Assembly (NCBI GenBank): GCA_946402275.1 | Contig: CAMIVY010000001.1 | Coordinates: 124,001 to 188,000, forward strand | DNA: 64,000 nt | Reading direction: 5' to 3' | Origin: an uncultured Prevotella sp. | Lineage (GTDB): Bacteria; Bacteroidota; Bacteroidia; Bacteroidales; Bacteroidaceae | Part shown: piece after piece, positions 8,800-16,687 of the stretch | How positions within the stretch are numbered: the stretch's first letter is position 1 | Layout of the letters: each line of letters opens with the position of its first letter | Translations under genes and position numbers: made by a program | The notes under the pieces: model-generated | Seen by the model: the letters and a program-made list of their open reading frames with translations, nothing else | What the model was told of the DNA's origin: nothing | Database searches by the model: none

Positions 8800-9303
8800 T
8801 CAACTGTTCAACCGCTTCTTAACCTTGGCAGTGATTGTTATCAAAATCTTATTGATTCTAGCACAATCCGTAATCAGTGATTCCGAAGCCCGTGGTTCCA
8901 AATATCCGTTATCCCGGAGAAGCGAGAGCCAGTTCTCGCTCTCCCTTGCTTCCTTCAAGGCTATTGTAGCCTTGGAAAGGAAATCAGCGTCGCTCTGCGG
9001 ATGTTGAGCCTCATTCATATTCGCATTGATACTTGTAGCAGATCTTACCAGCTGCCTTCCAAGCGCATCAACAATATCCCTATCAGCCTTACTCAGCTTC
9101 CCTTCATTCAGGTACTTGTACAGCCGGATAATACGGCAACTGAAATCATAGCTCAGCTCCAGAACCTGCGCATCAGCCTTCTCACTTTCTGACATCAACG
9201 GCTTCAGCTCACCTCCGAAAGTCCTCACATCCGTAGATTCGTCTTTCCTTGAATTCGTAGTTCCTTTCTTGTATGTCTTCTTATATGGTTTATTTGATTC
9301 CAT
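8800..9303 (-). CDS. four-helix-bundle protein (S23/IVP family), copy 1
   Basis: The product has 167 residues. After a basic N-terminal tail (KPYKKTYKKGTTN) it follows the 23S-rRNA-intervening-sequence/S23 four-helix-bundle family pattern: LSYDFSCRIIRLYKYL near residue 50, LVRSATSINANMNEAQ near residue 90 and EARESENWLSLLRDNGYL near residue 120. Proteins of this fold include the Avd accessory factor of diversity-generating retroelements, but no DGR parts are near. The start is the ATG at 9303; the longer frame upstream is only repeat sequence. The gene at 27660-28163 encodes the same protein. Confidence 0.8.
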   Translation of the reverse strand: MESNKPYKKTYKKGTTNSRKDESTDVRTFGGELKPLMSESEKADAQVLELSYDFSCRIIRLYKYLNEGKLSKADRDIVDALGRQLVRSATSINANMNEAQHPQSDADFLSKATIALKEARESENWLSLLRDNGYLEPRASESLITDCARINKILITITAKVKKRLNS

Positions 9304-9600
9304 GATTCCATGATTCCGTAATTCAGTTAATCCGTTGTTCCGCCCTAGGGGGCTTCCGTAGTTCCCTGGTTCCGTGTTTCCGTAAATCCAGCGAAGCATA
9401 TTCCAGCGAAGCTTGCTTCCGTAGTTTCGTGAATCCGTTTATCCGCAGCTATGCTGCATACTTCCGTATTTCCGTAATTCCGCTGCTCTGCAGCTAGATT
9501 CCGTCCCTCCGTATATCCGTCATACTGCCCTAGGGGGCTTCTCCGTGTGTCCGTAGTTCCCTATTTCCGTGATTCCGGAAGTTGAAGGACCTCAGCCTTC
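9304..9600. repeat. TTCCGTA-word repeat tract with mini-hairpins
   Basis: The tract is made of words such as ATTCCGTA, GTTTCCGTAAATCC and CTTCCGTAG with no fixed period. Small hairpins interrupt it, for example GCAGCTATGCTGC and GCTGCTCTGCAGC, whose stems differ but stay complementary. Much of 9361-9483 is repeated at 28416-28527. Confidence 0.8.
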
Positions 9601-9609
9601 AGCCTTCCT

Positions 9610-10203
9610 TCATCCATCATACCTCCCTTCAACAACCCTCCAGTCCACAATCTGCCAAAGCGCAGCCAAGTGGTCAGGACGTCGGTTCTGATAGTCCAGA
9701 TAATACGCATGTTCCCAGACATCGAAGGTCAACAGCGGCTTCAGCCCCTTCTGCACAGGGTTGGCTGCATTCGCCTCCTGCGTAATTACCAACTTGCCAT
9801 CCTTATCTGCCGACAGCCACACCCATCCAGAGCCAAACAGACCTACGCCTTTTGCTTCAAACTCAGCCTTGAAAGCCTCCACACTACCCCACTGCTTCTC
9901 TATCTGTGCAGCAAGTGCCCCCTTAGGAACGTGAACTGCCTCACCGATAGGTTTAAACTGCATGAAATACAACTCATGGTTCAATATCTGCCCAGCATTG
10001 TTAAATACCGCCCCAGCCGGAGCCTTTCTCACTATCTCCTCCAGAGCCATATTCTCATACTCACTGTCTGGGAGCAGCTTGTTCAGATTATCTACATACG
10101 CCTGAAGATGTTTCCCATGATGGAAACCAATTGTCTCTTTACTAATCACCGGTTCCAATGCCTCCGGTGCATATGGCAATGCCATCAATTCATATTTCTT
10201 CAT
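9610..10203 (-). CDS. sodB: superoxide dismutase, Fe/Mn type
   Basis: The enzyme converts superoxide to oxygen and hydrogen peroxide in the cytoplasm. The 197-residue product has the family's metal ligands in order: His in FHHGKHLQAYVDNLN near residue 27, His in ILNHELYF near residue 74, and Asp and His in the signature DVWEHAYYLDYQNRRPDHL near residue 160. GLFGSGWVWL is also present. I start at the ATG at 10203, which gives MKKYELMALPYAP; the longer frame reads through low-complexity leader. A truncated paralogue lies upstream at 10343-10546. Metal preference cannot be told safely from sequence alone. Confidence 0.95.
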   Translation of the reverse strand: MKKYELMALPYAPEALEPVISKETIGFHHGKHLQAYVDNLNKLLPDSEYENMALEEIVRKAPAGAVFNNAGQILNHELYFMQFKPIGEAVHVPKGALAAQIEKQWGSVEAFKAEFEAKGVGLFGSGWVWLSADKDGKLVITQEANAANPVQKGLKPLLTFDVWEHAYYLDYQNRRPDHLAALWQIVDWRVVEGRYDG

Positions 10204-10237
10204 ATCAATAGTTTTAGTTAATTTATACTCCTTCCAT

Positions 10238-10370
10238 CTTCCCTCAGCCTTCATACTTCAGCCTTCGTTGAGCCTTCATACTTCAGCCTTCATACTTCAG
10301 CCTTCGTTCATCCTTCAGCCTTCAGCCCTCAGCCCTCAGACTTCAGCCTTCATATCCGCCCTCAGCCTTG
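10238..10370. repeat. CTTCAGCCTTCA-word repeat tract
   Basis: The tract has variations of CCTTCATACTTCAGCC. It separates sodB from a truncated SOD gene and abuts the truncation point of the latter. Similar tracts occur at 45124-45200 and 48904-48976. Confidence 0.75.
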
Positions 10371-10546
10371 CACACCATCTCCTCCAATGGCAATCCCGCC
10401 AACGGGCTCCCTTCCAGCAGCCCATTCAAGTTATTCACATACCCCGCCAGATGCTTCCCATGATGAAACTCCAGCGTCTGCTTGCTTATCACCGGCTCCA
10501 ATGCATCCATCGCATACGGCAATGCCTTCAATTCAATCTTTCCCAT
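10343..10546 (-). pseudogene. truncated Fe/Mn superoxide dismutase paralogue
   Basis: The 67-residue frame starts MGKIELKALPYAMDALEP and keeps the first metal-ligand segment EFHHGKHLAGYVNNLNGLL. It then breaks off at LEEMVCKAEGGYEG, where the CTTCAGCC repeat begins. The remaining two thirds of a SOD, including three of the four metal ligands, are absent, so it cannot be an active dismutase. It lies directly upstream of the intact gene in the same orientation, which suggests a tandem duplication in which one copy was cut at the repeat. Confidence 0.85.
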
Positions 10547-10673
10547 ATCTTTCAGTTTTTAGTAATTCTGTTTGCAAATATACAAACTTTTTTCAATTTA
10601 CCCATCTTCCTTACATTTTTTATAAGAATTCTTACCCAAAACATATCAAAATCATCATAAAATACCCCACAAA

Positions 10674-10777
10674 AAATGCGTATTTACGCAAAAAAAGTAA
10701 ATAGAATGCTTGTCATTTCAAAAGATTATCGTATCTTTGCAAACAGAAAATGCGTATTTACGCAAAAAAAGTAAATA
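10674..10777 (+). promoter_or_regulatory. promoter flanked by two identical operator-like palindromes
   Basis: The palindrome TGCGTATTTACGCA occurs at 10677-10690 and 10751-10764, each within a longer direct repeat that continues AAAAAAAGTAAATA, spaced 74 bp apart. Between them lie TTG (10710-10712) and TATCTTTG (10732-10739), a good -33/-7 pair for this phylum with 19 bp between. The second palindrome covers the transcript start region of the DUF4143 ATPase gene, an arrangement suited to repression. Confidence 0.7.
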
Positions 10778-10780
10778 AAG

Positions 10781-12028
10781 ATGGTAATAAAAAGAGACTT
10801 ATACCTCAAGAAACTCATTGATAGCAAGCACAATGGGATGATAAAAGTAGTGACTGGCGTTCGACGTTGTGGTAAGTCATATCTGCTCTTCAATCTCTTT
10901 TTCCAATATCTAAAGGAAGAAGGAATAGCTGAGGACCACATCGTTAAAGTTGATCTGGAAGACCGCCGCAACAAAGCACTTCGTGATCCAGATGCACTGC
11001 TTAACTATATAGACAGTCGCATGACCGACCAGCAGATGTATTACATCTTGCTTGACGAGGTGCAGCATGTGGACGACTTTGAAGATGTATTGAACAGCTA
11101 TCTGAAAATAGAGAATGCAGACGTATATGTAACCGGAAGCAACTCTAAGTTTCTCTCCAAAGATGTGATTACAGAGTTTAGAGGACGAGGAGATGAAATC
11201 AAAGTCGCTCCCCTATCCTTCCGTGAATTCATGTCTGTATTTCAAGGCAGCAGAGAAAAAGCTCTGGAAGAATACATGCTTTACGGTGGACTCCCCAAAG
11301 TAGTTACACTTCCAACTGCAGAGAAAAAAGTCGAATACCTGAAACAACTTTTCAAAAAAACTTATCTGACAGACATCAAGGAACGTTACAAGATTAAGAA
11401 TGATGATGACTTAGAGGAATTGATAGATATCATTGCATCTTCTATCGGTGGTTTGACCAACCCTACAAAGTTGGAAAACACATTCCAGACAGTGAAGCAC
11501 AGCGACATCTCGCATACCACTATCAAATCATATCTGGATATTCTACAGGATGTTTTTCTCGTTGAAAAATCCGTGCGCTACGACATCAAGGGACGAAAGT
11601 ATATCGACACACCTGCAAAATATTATTTCTCGGACTTAGGACTACGTAATGCCCGACTTAATTTCCGTCAATACGAAGAAACGCACCTTATGGAGAATCT
11701 GATTTATAATGAGCTCCGACTGCGCGGAATGAGTGTTGATGTAGGTGTGGTGGTAAAGAACGAGAAGGATGCCAATGGTTTAAGTATACGGAAACAGTAT
11801 GAGGTAGACTTTGTCTGCAATCAAGGCAGCCAGAGATACTATATACAATCGGCATTTCACCTACCGAGTAAAGAAAAGCGTGAACAGGAAGTCCGTAGCC
11901 TTAAAGACATCAAGGATAGTTTCAAGAAGTTTGTCATTACAGAAGACATGATTAGCCGCTATCAAGATGATGATGGTATTACTTATATGAATATTTACGA
12001 ATTCCTTTTAAACGAAGACTGCTTATAA
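10781..12028 (+). CDS. AAA-14/DUF4143 ATPase
   Basis: The product has 415 residues and belongs to the widespread ATPase family with an N-terminal AAA domain and a C-terminal DUF4143 domain. The Walker A motif is VTGVRRCGKSYLL (about residues 25-37) and the Walker B is YYILLDEVQHVDDF (about residues 87-100). A sensor region with VYVTGSNSKFLS follows. The C-terminal part, after FRQYEETHLMENLIYNELRLRG, includes YEVDFVC, a pattern resembling the PD-(D/E)XK fold. The biological role of the family is not settled; many members lie in mobile or accessory regions. It is the only clear plus-strand gene in the window and has its own promoter with paired palindromes. Confidence 0.9.
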   Translation: MVIKRDLYLKKLIDSKHNGMIKVVTGVRRCGKSYLLFNLFFQYLKEEGIAEDHIVKVDLEDRRNKALRDPDALLNYIDSRMTDQQMYYILLDEVQHVDDFEDVLNSYLKIENADVYVTGSNSKFLSKDVITEFRGRGDEIKVAPLSFREFMSVFQGSREKALEEYMLYGGLPKVVTLPTAEKKVEYLKQLFKKTYLTDIKERYKIKNDDDLEELIDIIASSIGGLTNPTKLENTFQTVKHSDISHTTIKSYLDILQDVFLVEKSVRYDIKGRKYIDTPAKYYFSDLGLRNARLNFRQYEETHLMENLIYNELRLRGMSVDVGVVVKNEKDANGLSIRKQYEVDFVCNQGSQRYYIQSAFHLPSKEKREQEVRSLKDIKDSFKKFVITEDMISRYQDDDGITYMNIYEFLLNEDCL

Positions 12029-12117
12029 TCCATTTAACATTTTAACAATTAACATTTCGCTCTCCCCATTCGGGAGTTTGGCGCAATTCCGTTCGGGAGT
12101 TTGGCCGATGCCCATAC

Positions 12118-12143
12118 AAAAAAAGGCCTCGCAATCGCGAAGC
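12118..12143 (-). terminator. intrinsic terminator for the minus-strand cassette
   Basis: On the minus strand GGCTTCGCGATTGCGAGGCC forms a hairpin and is followed by seven T residues. It lies at the end of the phage-like cassette. The rest of 12029-12262 is word-like repeats of three kinds (TTCGGGAGTTTGGC, CAACTGTCAA, GTAAGCGGTAAGC) without a gene. Confidence 0.75.
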
Positions 12144-12262
12144 CCCAACTGTCAATTGTCAACTTTCAACTGTCACCTGTAAGCAGTAAGCGGTAAGCGG
12201 TAAGCCAAGCTACCCACTGCCTTTCACCTTAACCACCATAATCAACACCCCAACCGCGCATA

Positions 12263-12540
12263 TCACAGCAAAACCGACGCCGAACCGAGTGTCAGTGCCG
12301 TGCTCGCACGAGCACTACCGAGGTGAGAAGGAGGAAGGCGATAGCCAACACCCACTTCAAAGCCCGCGCAACGGCCGAAGGCCGATTCCCTGACTCCGTG
12401 CTCCGTAGTTCCGTAATTCCACGACGCTGTCCCTGACAGCCACGTACACCACGTCGCCCATCCCCTCACCATTGTCAGCACTGCCAGTACGATAGCCGTA
12501 TAATCCAGTGTCATCATAACCGATATTAGTTTTAGGTTTC
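12263..12540 (-). pseudogene. deletion remnant of the membrane-protein/spanin gene pair
   Basis: Two parts of the genes at 13961-14789 are fused here. The segment nearest 12500 encodes LDYTAIVLAVLTMVRGWAT, matching VDLTAIVLAVIGMVSGWVS of the membrane protein. It is followed by VVYVAVRDS, matching TVYVAVRDS of the u-spanin-like protein. 12270-12360 is nearly the same DNA as 13940-14030. About 350 bp between the two segments is missing, so this is a duplicated and deleted copy. Confidence 0.7.
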
Positions 12541-12646
12541 AAGTTTCAGGTTTCAAGTTAAGAGCAGGGCGGGCATTCCGCCCCACTCTCACCTATCACC
12601 TATCAACTGTCAATTATCAACTGTCAACTATCAACTCGCTACGCGA

Positions 12647-13747
12647 TTATCCTTCATCACCGCCAGAACCAGTCGAGCCGCCAGGCTCCGTACTTCCGCC
12701 ATTCCCCGAATCCGTAGTTCCGTTACCCGTACTTCCGGTTCCCGTAGTTCCGCCACCCGTAGTTCCGCCAGGCTCCGTAGTTCCGCCAGGCTCCGTAGTT
12801 CCGTTACCCGTAGTTCCGCCAGGCTCCGTGCTTCCGCCACCCGTGGTTCCGCGACCCACGGCCCTACTGCTCCGAGGATCCAAAAACGCACTCTCCATGT
12901 TAATGCCGCCGTAGCTGTTAACCGAAGCCACATACGCCGCATTCGTCTGGTAGCTCTCCAGCACGCTGCTGTCCACAAACAGGTATTGAGTCGAAACCAT
13001 CAGACTTCCACCGTCACCCTCGCGGCTGTGAATCCACGCACAAGCACCGTCCGTAATCACGCCGCCCATACCCAGCACATAGCCAGCCGAAGGTGCCACC
13101 ACGCTAGTAAAGCCCAGCCCAGTCACCACGTTCCACAGCAGAGTCTCCGTGTCCGTCACGTCCAGCACCACCTTGTACCCGCTAATCTTAGCTCTAGGAG
13201 TTCCCGTCACGCCGTCCACCGTCTGCACACCATAAAAGAACGTCAGCTGGTCACCGTCCTCCCACTCGTTGTTATAGGCAATCACAGCTTGGCTGAACTC
13301 AGCCACACTGGTCTCATCGCCAATCACCAGACTGCCCAGAGCCACGTCAGTCACCATCACATCGCTGCCGTTTTTCGACTGGACAATGCTGGGCAACTTG
13401 CCACGAGTCACCAAGTACGGAGCCAACACACAACCGCCGTTCAGGCGCACCTGCTTCGGAATGTAAACCTTACATACACCCACATTCGCCTGCACAAACG
13501 CATTATAGTCGCTCAAACCCGCAGGCAGCTCCTGGAAACCCTTCTTCAAGGTCTTGCGGAACTGAGTGTGCACCGCACCCAGGTTGCTCCACTGCATTCT
13601 CACTCTCATCTGGTCCTCACTGCGGGTCGGAGTCTCCTTCTTGTCCGGAGCCTCATACACCACAGTGCTACCATCCTTGCGGCGCTGGTAAATCTTAGTA
13701 CCAATCTTGCCTCTCAAGTTTTTGTTGTCACCTAATGCTTTTCCCAT
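12647..13747 (-). CDS. DUF6266-like protein with a Gly/Thr-rich repeat tail
   Basis: The product has 366 residues. The first 210 or so resemble the Bacteroidales DUF6266 family: a start MGKALGDNKNLRGKIGTKIY, YEAPDKKETPTRSEDQ near residue 32 and LPAGLSDYNAFVQANV near residue 75. The last 75 residues are repeats of GGTTEPGGTTGNG type, encoded by the same TTCCG/GTAGTTCCG words that form non-coding repeat tracts elsewhere. DUF6266 proteins have no firm function and are often found in phage-like cassettes. A strong Shine-Dalgarno sequence, ATAGGAGG, lies about 9 bases before the ATG, as in the two upstream cassette genes. Confidence 0.7.
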   Translation of the reverse strand: MGKALGDNKNLRGKIGTKIYQRRKDGSTVVYEAPDKKETPTRSEDQMRVRMQWSNLGAVHTQFRKTLKKGFQELPAGLSDYNAFVQANVGVCKVYIPKQVRLNGGCVLAPYLVTRGKLPSIVQSKNGSDVMVTDVALGSLVIGDETSVAEFSQAVIAYNNEWEDGDQLTFFYGVQTVDGVTGTPRAKISGYKVVLDVTDTETLLWNVVTGLGFTSVVAPSAGYVLGMGGVITDGACAWIHSREGDGGSLMVSTQYLFVDSSVLESYQTNAAYVASVNSYGGINMESAFLDPRSSRAVGRGTTGGGSTEPGGTTGNGTTEPGGTTEPGGTTGGGTTGTGSTGNGTTDSGNGGSTEPGGSTGSGGDEG

Positions 13748-13960
13748 AGTCGTTTCCTCCTATTTTTAATTTTGCTTATGGCTTACTGCTTTCAGCTTAC
13801 CATAAGCGGGTTAAACCTAAAAAAAACAATCTCTTGATTAATGAATTAATTAATGTTCAATTCGTGATAATTAATGTTTCCTGAAAAACCTTGTTATCGT
13901 TAAGGTTATCGTTAACGTTATTATCGCGATAATAATCCAAAACCGACGTCGAGCCGAGTG

Positions 13961-14449
13961 TCAGTGTCGTGCTCGCACGAACACTACCGAGGCGAGAAGG
14001 AGGAAGGCGATAGCCAACACCCACTTCAGCGTCCGGTGCAGAGTGGTACCCCCGCTCTGTGATTCCGTGGCTCCGTAGCTCCGAACATCCGTGCTGTCCC
14101 TGACAGCCACATACACCGTATCCACCCTTACTATTTTCTTTTCACTCTTATCTCTTAACTGCGAGCGATCGCGCACCCGTTCCCTATCCGTCTCAGTCGT
14201 CATCCTGATGGTGTCCCCTACCTCGTTACGGTCTATGGTTATCGTCGTGGTTTCCACCAGCGTATCCCGCAGTTCCACCACCACGCTATCCCTTGACTCC
14301 GTGCTCCGTAGTTCCGTAGTCCGCAGCTCCTCACTCTGGCTAACAGCCTTCAGACCTCTTACCTCAGCCTTCACGCTTGCGCTCCTGCTAACCGAGCACG
14401 CTGATGCGGTTAGGGCAATCAGCCCGATAGCAACTACATTTCTTAACAT
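13961..14449 (-). CDS. lipoprotein with C-terminal membrane segment, u-spanin-like
   Basis: The product has 162 residues. It starts MLRNVVAIGLIALTASACS, a lipoprotein signal peptide with lipobox ASAC (cysteine 18). A charged, beta-prone middle (residues 25-125) is followed by one hydrophobic segment, LKWVLAIAFLLLASVVF, near the end. A lipid-anchored N-terminus plus a C-terminal membrane helix is the layout of phage unimolecular spanins, which fuse inner and outer membranes in the last step of lysis. Its start overlaps the end of the upstream membrane-protein gene by 62 bases, as spanin genes often overlap neighbours. The assignment is from architecture and context, not sequence identity. A covarying-hairpin element overlaps the last codons. 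Confidence 0.5.
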   Translation of the reverse strand: MLRNVVAIGLIALTASACSVSRSASVKAEVRGLKAVSQSEELRTTELRSTESRDSVVVELRDTLVETTTITIDRNEVGDTIRMTTETDRERVRDRSQLRDKSEKKIVRVDTVYVAVRDSTDVRSYGATESQSGGTTLHRTLKWVLAIAFLLLASVVFVRARH

Positions 14450-14789
14450 TTTCCAGCTCCTCCTTCAACTCCTTTACCTCGTTAGTCAATTCATCCACCC
14501 TTTTCTCCAATGGCGTGGCTATGTTCTTCGTAAACTCGTCCACGTACATCTTAGCCAGATCCATATACTTCTGCCTGGTCTCAGCCTTCAGCTTCTGAGC
14601 CTCAGCCTCCAGGTTCTTCACCTCCTGCTTGTGTTTGCGGTGGTCAAGCCAGTAGCTCACCCACCCGCTCACCATCCCTATTACAGCCAATACTATGGCC
14701 GTCAAATCAACTTCTGACAAGCCGAGAGCCATCAAACTAGTTTGAATGGCCGAGGCGCAACAGAAGTCAACACAGTTAATTGTAGTCAT
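14388..14789 (-). CDS. small membrane protein with coiled coil (holin-like or i-spanin-like)
   Basis: The product has about 133 residues. One membrane segment spans residues 27-46 (TAIVLAVIGMVSGWVSYWL). A long charged coiled coil follows (KHKQEVKNLEAEAQKLKAE through VDELTNEVKELKEELENV), and the tail is cysteine-rich (CSCYRADCP). It lies between an M15 endolysin and a u-spanin-like gene, so a role as holin or inner-membrane spanin is plausible. The start at 14789 is fixed by ATAGGAGGTAAG just upstream. The codons for residues 11-22 are made of a covarying-hairpin element (GCCAT/ATGGC arms at 14728-14750), so part of the N-terminus may be derived from an inserted repeat. Confidence 0.5.
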   Translation of the reverse strand: MTTINCVDFCCASAIQTSLMALGLSEVDLTAIVLAVIGMVSGWVSYWLDHRKHKQEVKNLEAEAQKLKAETRQKYMDLAKMYVDEFTKNIATPLEKRVDELTNEVKELKEELENVKKCSCYRADCPNRISVLG

Positions 14790-14808
14790 AATCTTACCTC
14801 CTATCGTT

Positions 14809-15189
14809 TTATTTATCAAACTTCATCTTCCGGTTCACTCCGTTCCGTTTCCAGCTCACGTGTATGAACCGTATCTTTCCACCCGGACCCATATACCTTA
14901 TCAATTGGTCGTAGCACCCGTTCTCTTCAATAATCTTAGCCAGCCGCTCGTTGTCACTGCAGCAGATATCCGCCGCCTCGCCACGCGTATGCCGACTGTT
15001 TGCTACACCGCCCACAGCGGCATTGTGTCTGGCACACCTGTATCCGCTGTTCACGCATACCGGTTTGCCGTACCGTTCTCGCGCCGGATCAAGCACCTGC
15101 TCCACCAGCGCCACTATGTTCGCCCTTGCACTGTCAGGCATCCTGCAGCCGCAATGGCACTCAAACTCGTTCATACTAAACCATTTCAT
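14809..15189 (-). CDS. M15 family D-Ala-D-Ala carboxypeptidase-type endolysin
   Basis: The product has 126 residues, typical of short phage or prophage M15 peptidases that cut peptidoglycan cross-links. The zinc-site pattern is present: NSGYRCARHNAAVGG near residue 47, then SRHTRGEAADI near residue 65 with His and Asp ligands, and a late RFIHVSWK near residue 107 with the third ligand. The start MKWFSMNEFEC is preceded by ATAGGAGGTTAAGGAT, a strong Shine-Dalgarno site. It heads the lysis-like set with the membrane and spanin-like genes downstream. There is no signal peptide, so export would need a holin or lysis by another route. Confidence 0.85.
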   Translation of the reverse strand: MKWFSMNEFECHCGCRMPDSARANIVALVEQVLDPARERYGKPVCVNSGYRCARHNAAVGGVANSRHTRGEAADICCSDNERLAKIIEENGCYDQLIRYMGPGGKIRFIHVSWKRNGVNRKMKFDK

Positions 15190-15284
15190 ATCCTTAACCT
15201 CCTATCTTTTAACTTATAACTCCCCTCCCTGCGCCCGACGGTTTTCCCGTCAGGGCAATCAAAAAGGCCGGCGCACTCAGCACC

Positions 15285-15395
15285 AGCCCCCGTTCCAGGC
15301 ACATTTGCGGTGCAAGCACACGCAAAAGAGCCTTCCTCTCCCCGCGCAGAAGAGCCGCGTCGCAAGCGCCACGGCACATCTGCCTTTCCCTCCCG
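15285..15395. repeat. 110-bp GC-rich interspersed element, copy 1
   Basis: It contains CCAGGCACATTTGCGGTG, then GCAAAAGAGCCTTCCTCTCC, CCGCGCAG and a distal TGCCTTTCCCTCCC. It aligns in order with 52795-52905 and less well with 24106-24215. The segment TTTGCG...CGCAAA forms a hairpin in this copy as in the others, although the bases between differ. Confidence 0.65.
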
Positions 15396-15483
15396 CTCAC
15401 AATGAAGGCCCACAAGGTTTGCTGCCGTGCGAGCCTTCTCTACTTAGTTAAACACTTGGCCGGCCTTCTCCGGCCTCACCTGA

Positions 15484-15633
15484 TTATTTCTTCGCGTCAG
15501 CGTTCTTCTGCTCTTCTACGAACGCCATGAGTCGGTCGAGGTGATCCTCAATACTGAGGCCCCATACTTCTTCAAATTTCTCTGCAGTCACGCTCTGTGC
15601 GCGGAGTTCATCTATCTTTTCTAATAAGTTCAT
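15484..15633 (-). CDS. small acidic helical protein, 49 residues
   Basis: The frame encodes MNLLEKIDELRAQSVTAEKF followed by EEVWGLSIEDHLDRLMAFVE and ends NADAKK. It is strongly charged and predicted helical, with no membrane segment. The codon pattern is regular and the frame is closed by stops on both sides, which argues for a real gene. It lies 55 bp downstream of the sigma-like gene and about 300 bp upstream of the endolysin gene in the same orientation, so it is probably part of the cassette. I do not recognise the family. 15190-15483 between it and the endolysin holds a GC-rich interspersed element and no gene. Confidence 0.55.
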   Translation of the reverse strand: MNLLEKIDELRAQSVTAEKFEEVWGLSIEDHLDRLMAFVEEQKNADAKK

Positions 15634-15688
15634 TTTCTTGTCATTTAAATTGTTACTACTTCATTTAATTAAATCTGGAGCCCGGAGG

Positions 15689-16351
15689 TCAGGCCTGTAG
15701 CAATGCTATCAACCTTTCCTCCATCTCTTTCACCTCCGCCTGGGTCACGCGCATCTTCTTACTGATAGCGCGGTAGTCGGGCCGTGTGAAGGCCAGCTCC
15801 ACATACAGCATCAGCTTTGGGTCGCCGCTCTCCTTGGCCGCAGCGCGGGCAATCTTCATACCCTTGTCGCGCTGGCTCTCGTAGCGTTCCAACTCTGCCA
15901 ACTTCTCCTCATAGGTCTGAACCTGAAATCCATTCAGTCTGTCTTCCGGATCCACCTCTTCGGGTTCGTTGGCATCATCCCAACCGTCCTCGTCTGCACC
16001 GTCACGCTCAAACTCGCAGTTGGCTTTCACTATGGGCGCGTCCATATTCATATAGTCGCGCATCACGTGAGCCATGTCGCTCTTGATGACGTTTATCATC
16101 AGGGTACTCAGCTTGGTGCCCTGCTTCCAGTGCCACTTGCTGTTGGGGTCCTTCAGCGTCATATATGCACGCTTCGGGAAATACTCAATGGCGGGTTCGC
16201 CCAGGTTTGCTTCACTGAAAACACCTACTTCCGTTTCGCCATCCAGCACATCGGTCAGCCAGTACGAGGCAATCTTAAAGGCCTCGCGTAACTCCCCTGG
16301 CGTGGCCTCGCTCAGGGGCTTGAATTTTTGTTTACTTTTTCTTGTTTTCAT
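15689..16351 (-). CDS. putative sigma-like or HTH DNA-binding protein of the phage-like cassette
   Basis: The product has 220 residues from the ATG at 16351 (MKTRKSKQKFKPLSEATPG). The C-terminal 30 residues, YRAISKKMRVTQAEVKEMEE, look like a helix-turn-helix of the sigma-70 region 4 type. A segment near residue 95, LMINVIKSDMAHVMRDYM, could correspond to a region 2 helix. A very acidic linker (ERDGADEDGWDDANEPEE) separates them. This would suit a regulator of the downstream cassette, but similarity to real sigma factors is weak and promoter recognition is only a guess. Confidence 0.4.
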   Translation of the reverse strand: MKTRKSKQKFKPLSEATPGELREAFKIASYWLTDVLDGETEVGVFSEANLGEPAIEYFPKRAYMTLKDPNSKWHWKQGTKLSTLMINVIKSDMAHVMRDYMNMDAPIVKANCEFERDGADEDGWDDANEPEEVDPEDRLNGFQVQTYEEKLAELERYESQRDKGMKIARAAAKESGDPKLMLYVELAFTRPDYRAISKKMRVTQAEVKEMEERLIALLQA

Positions 16352-16608
16352 AAAATTACTATTTTTACTTGTTTCTAAAATCTTGTTGTTCAGACATCCG
16401 ACCTCAAACATCAGCCTTCGGCCGGTCGCCTCTCACTTAATGTTATCCAAAAACTCGCCCCGCTTGATTATCAACCTCTTACACACAGTGAGCTTGCCGA
16501 ACCACGGGGCGAATCTGGAACTTATTAGAATCAGTAGGCTCGCGCCTTCACTGAATGTTATCCAATTGTTTGCCCACGCTGACTTTCAGCACGTTATGGC
16601 ATAAACGC

Positions 16609-16646
16609 AAAAACGGCCACCTAGTAAATTCTACTGGGTGGCCGTT
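16609..16646 (-). terminator. intrinsic terminator of the 40-residue gene unit
   Basis: On the minus strand AACGGCCACC pairs with GGTGGCCGTT around an inner AGTA/TACT stem, and the hairpin runs into TTTTTG. It lies 42 bp after the stop of the small gene at 16688. Between here and 16352 two similar short stretches ending GGATAACATTnAGTGA (near 16440 and 16555) are seen, but no supported gene. Confidence 0.7.
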
Positions 16647-16687
16647 CTGATATTGGATTTGCTTATATCTTCTGTCGGGGGAATGGT

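Noticed and set aside
15186..15415. Minus-strand frames of 68-75 codons upstream of the endolysin.
   Set aside because: They run through the GC-rich interspersed element, and two overlapping frames are equally open, as expected for G/C-rich repeat DNA.
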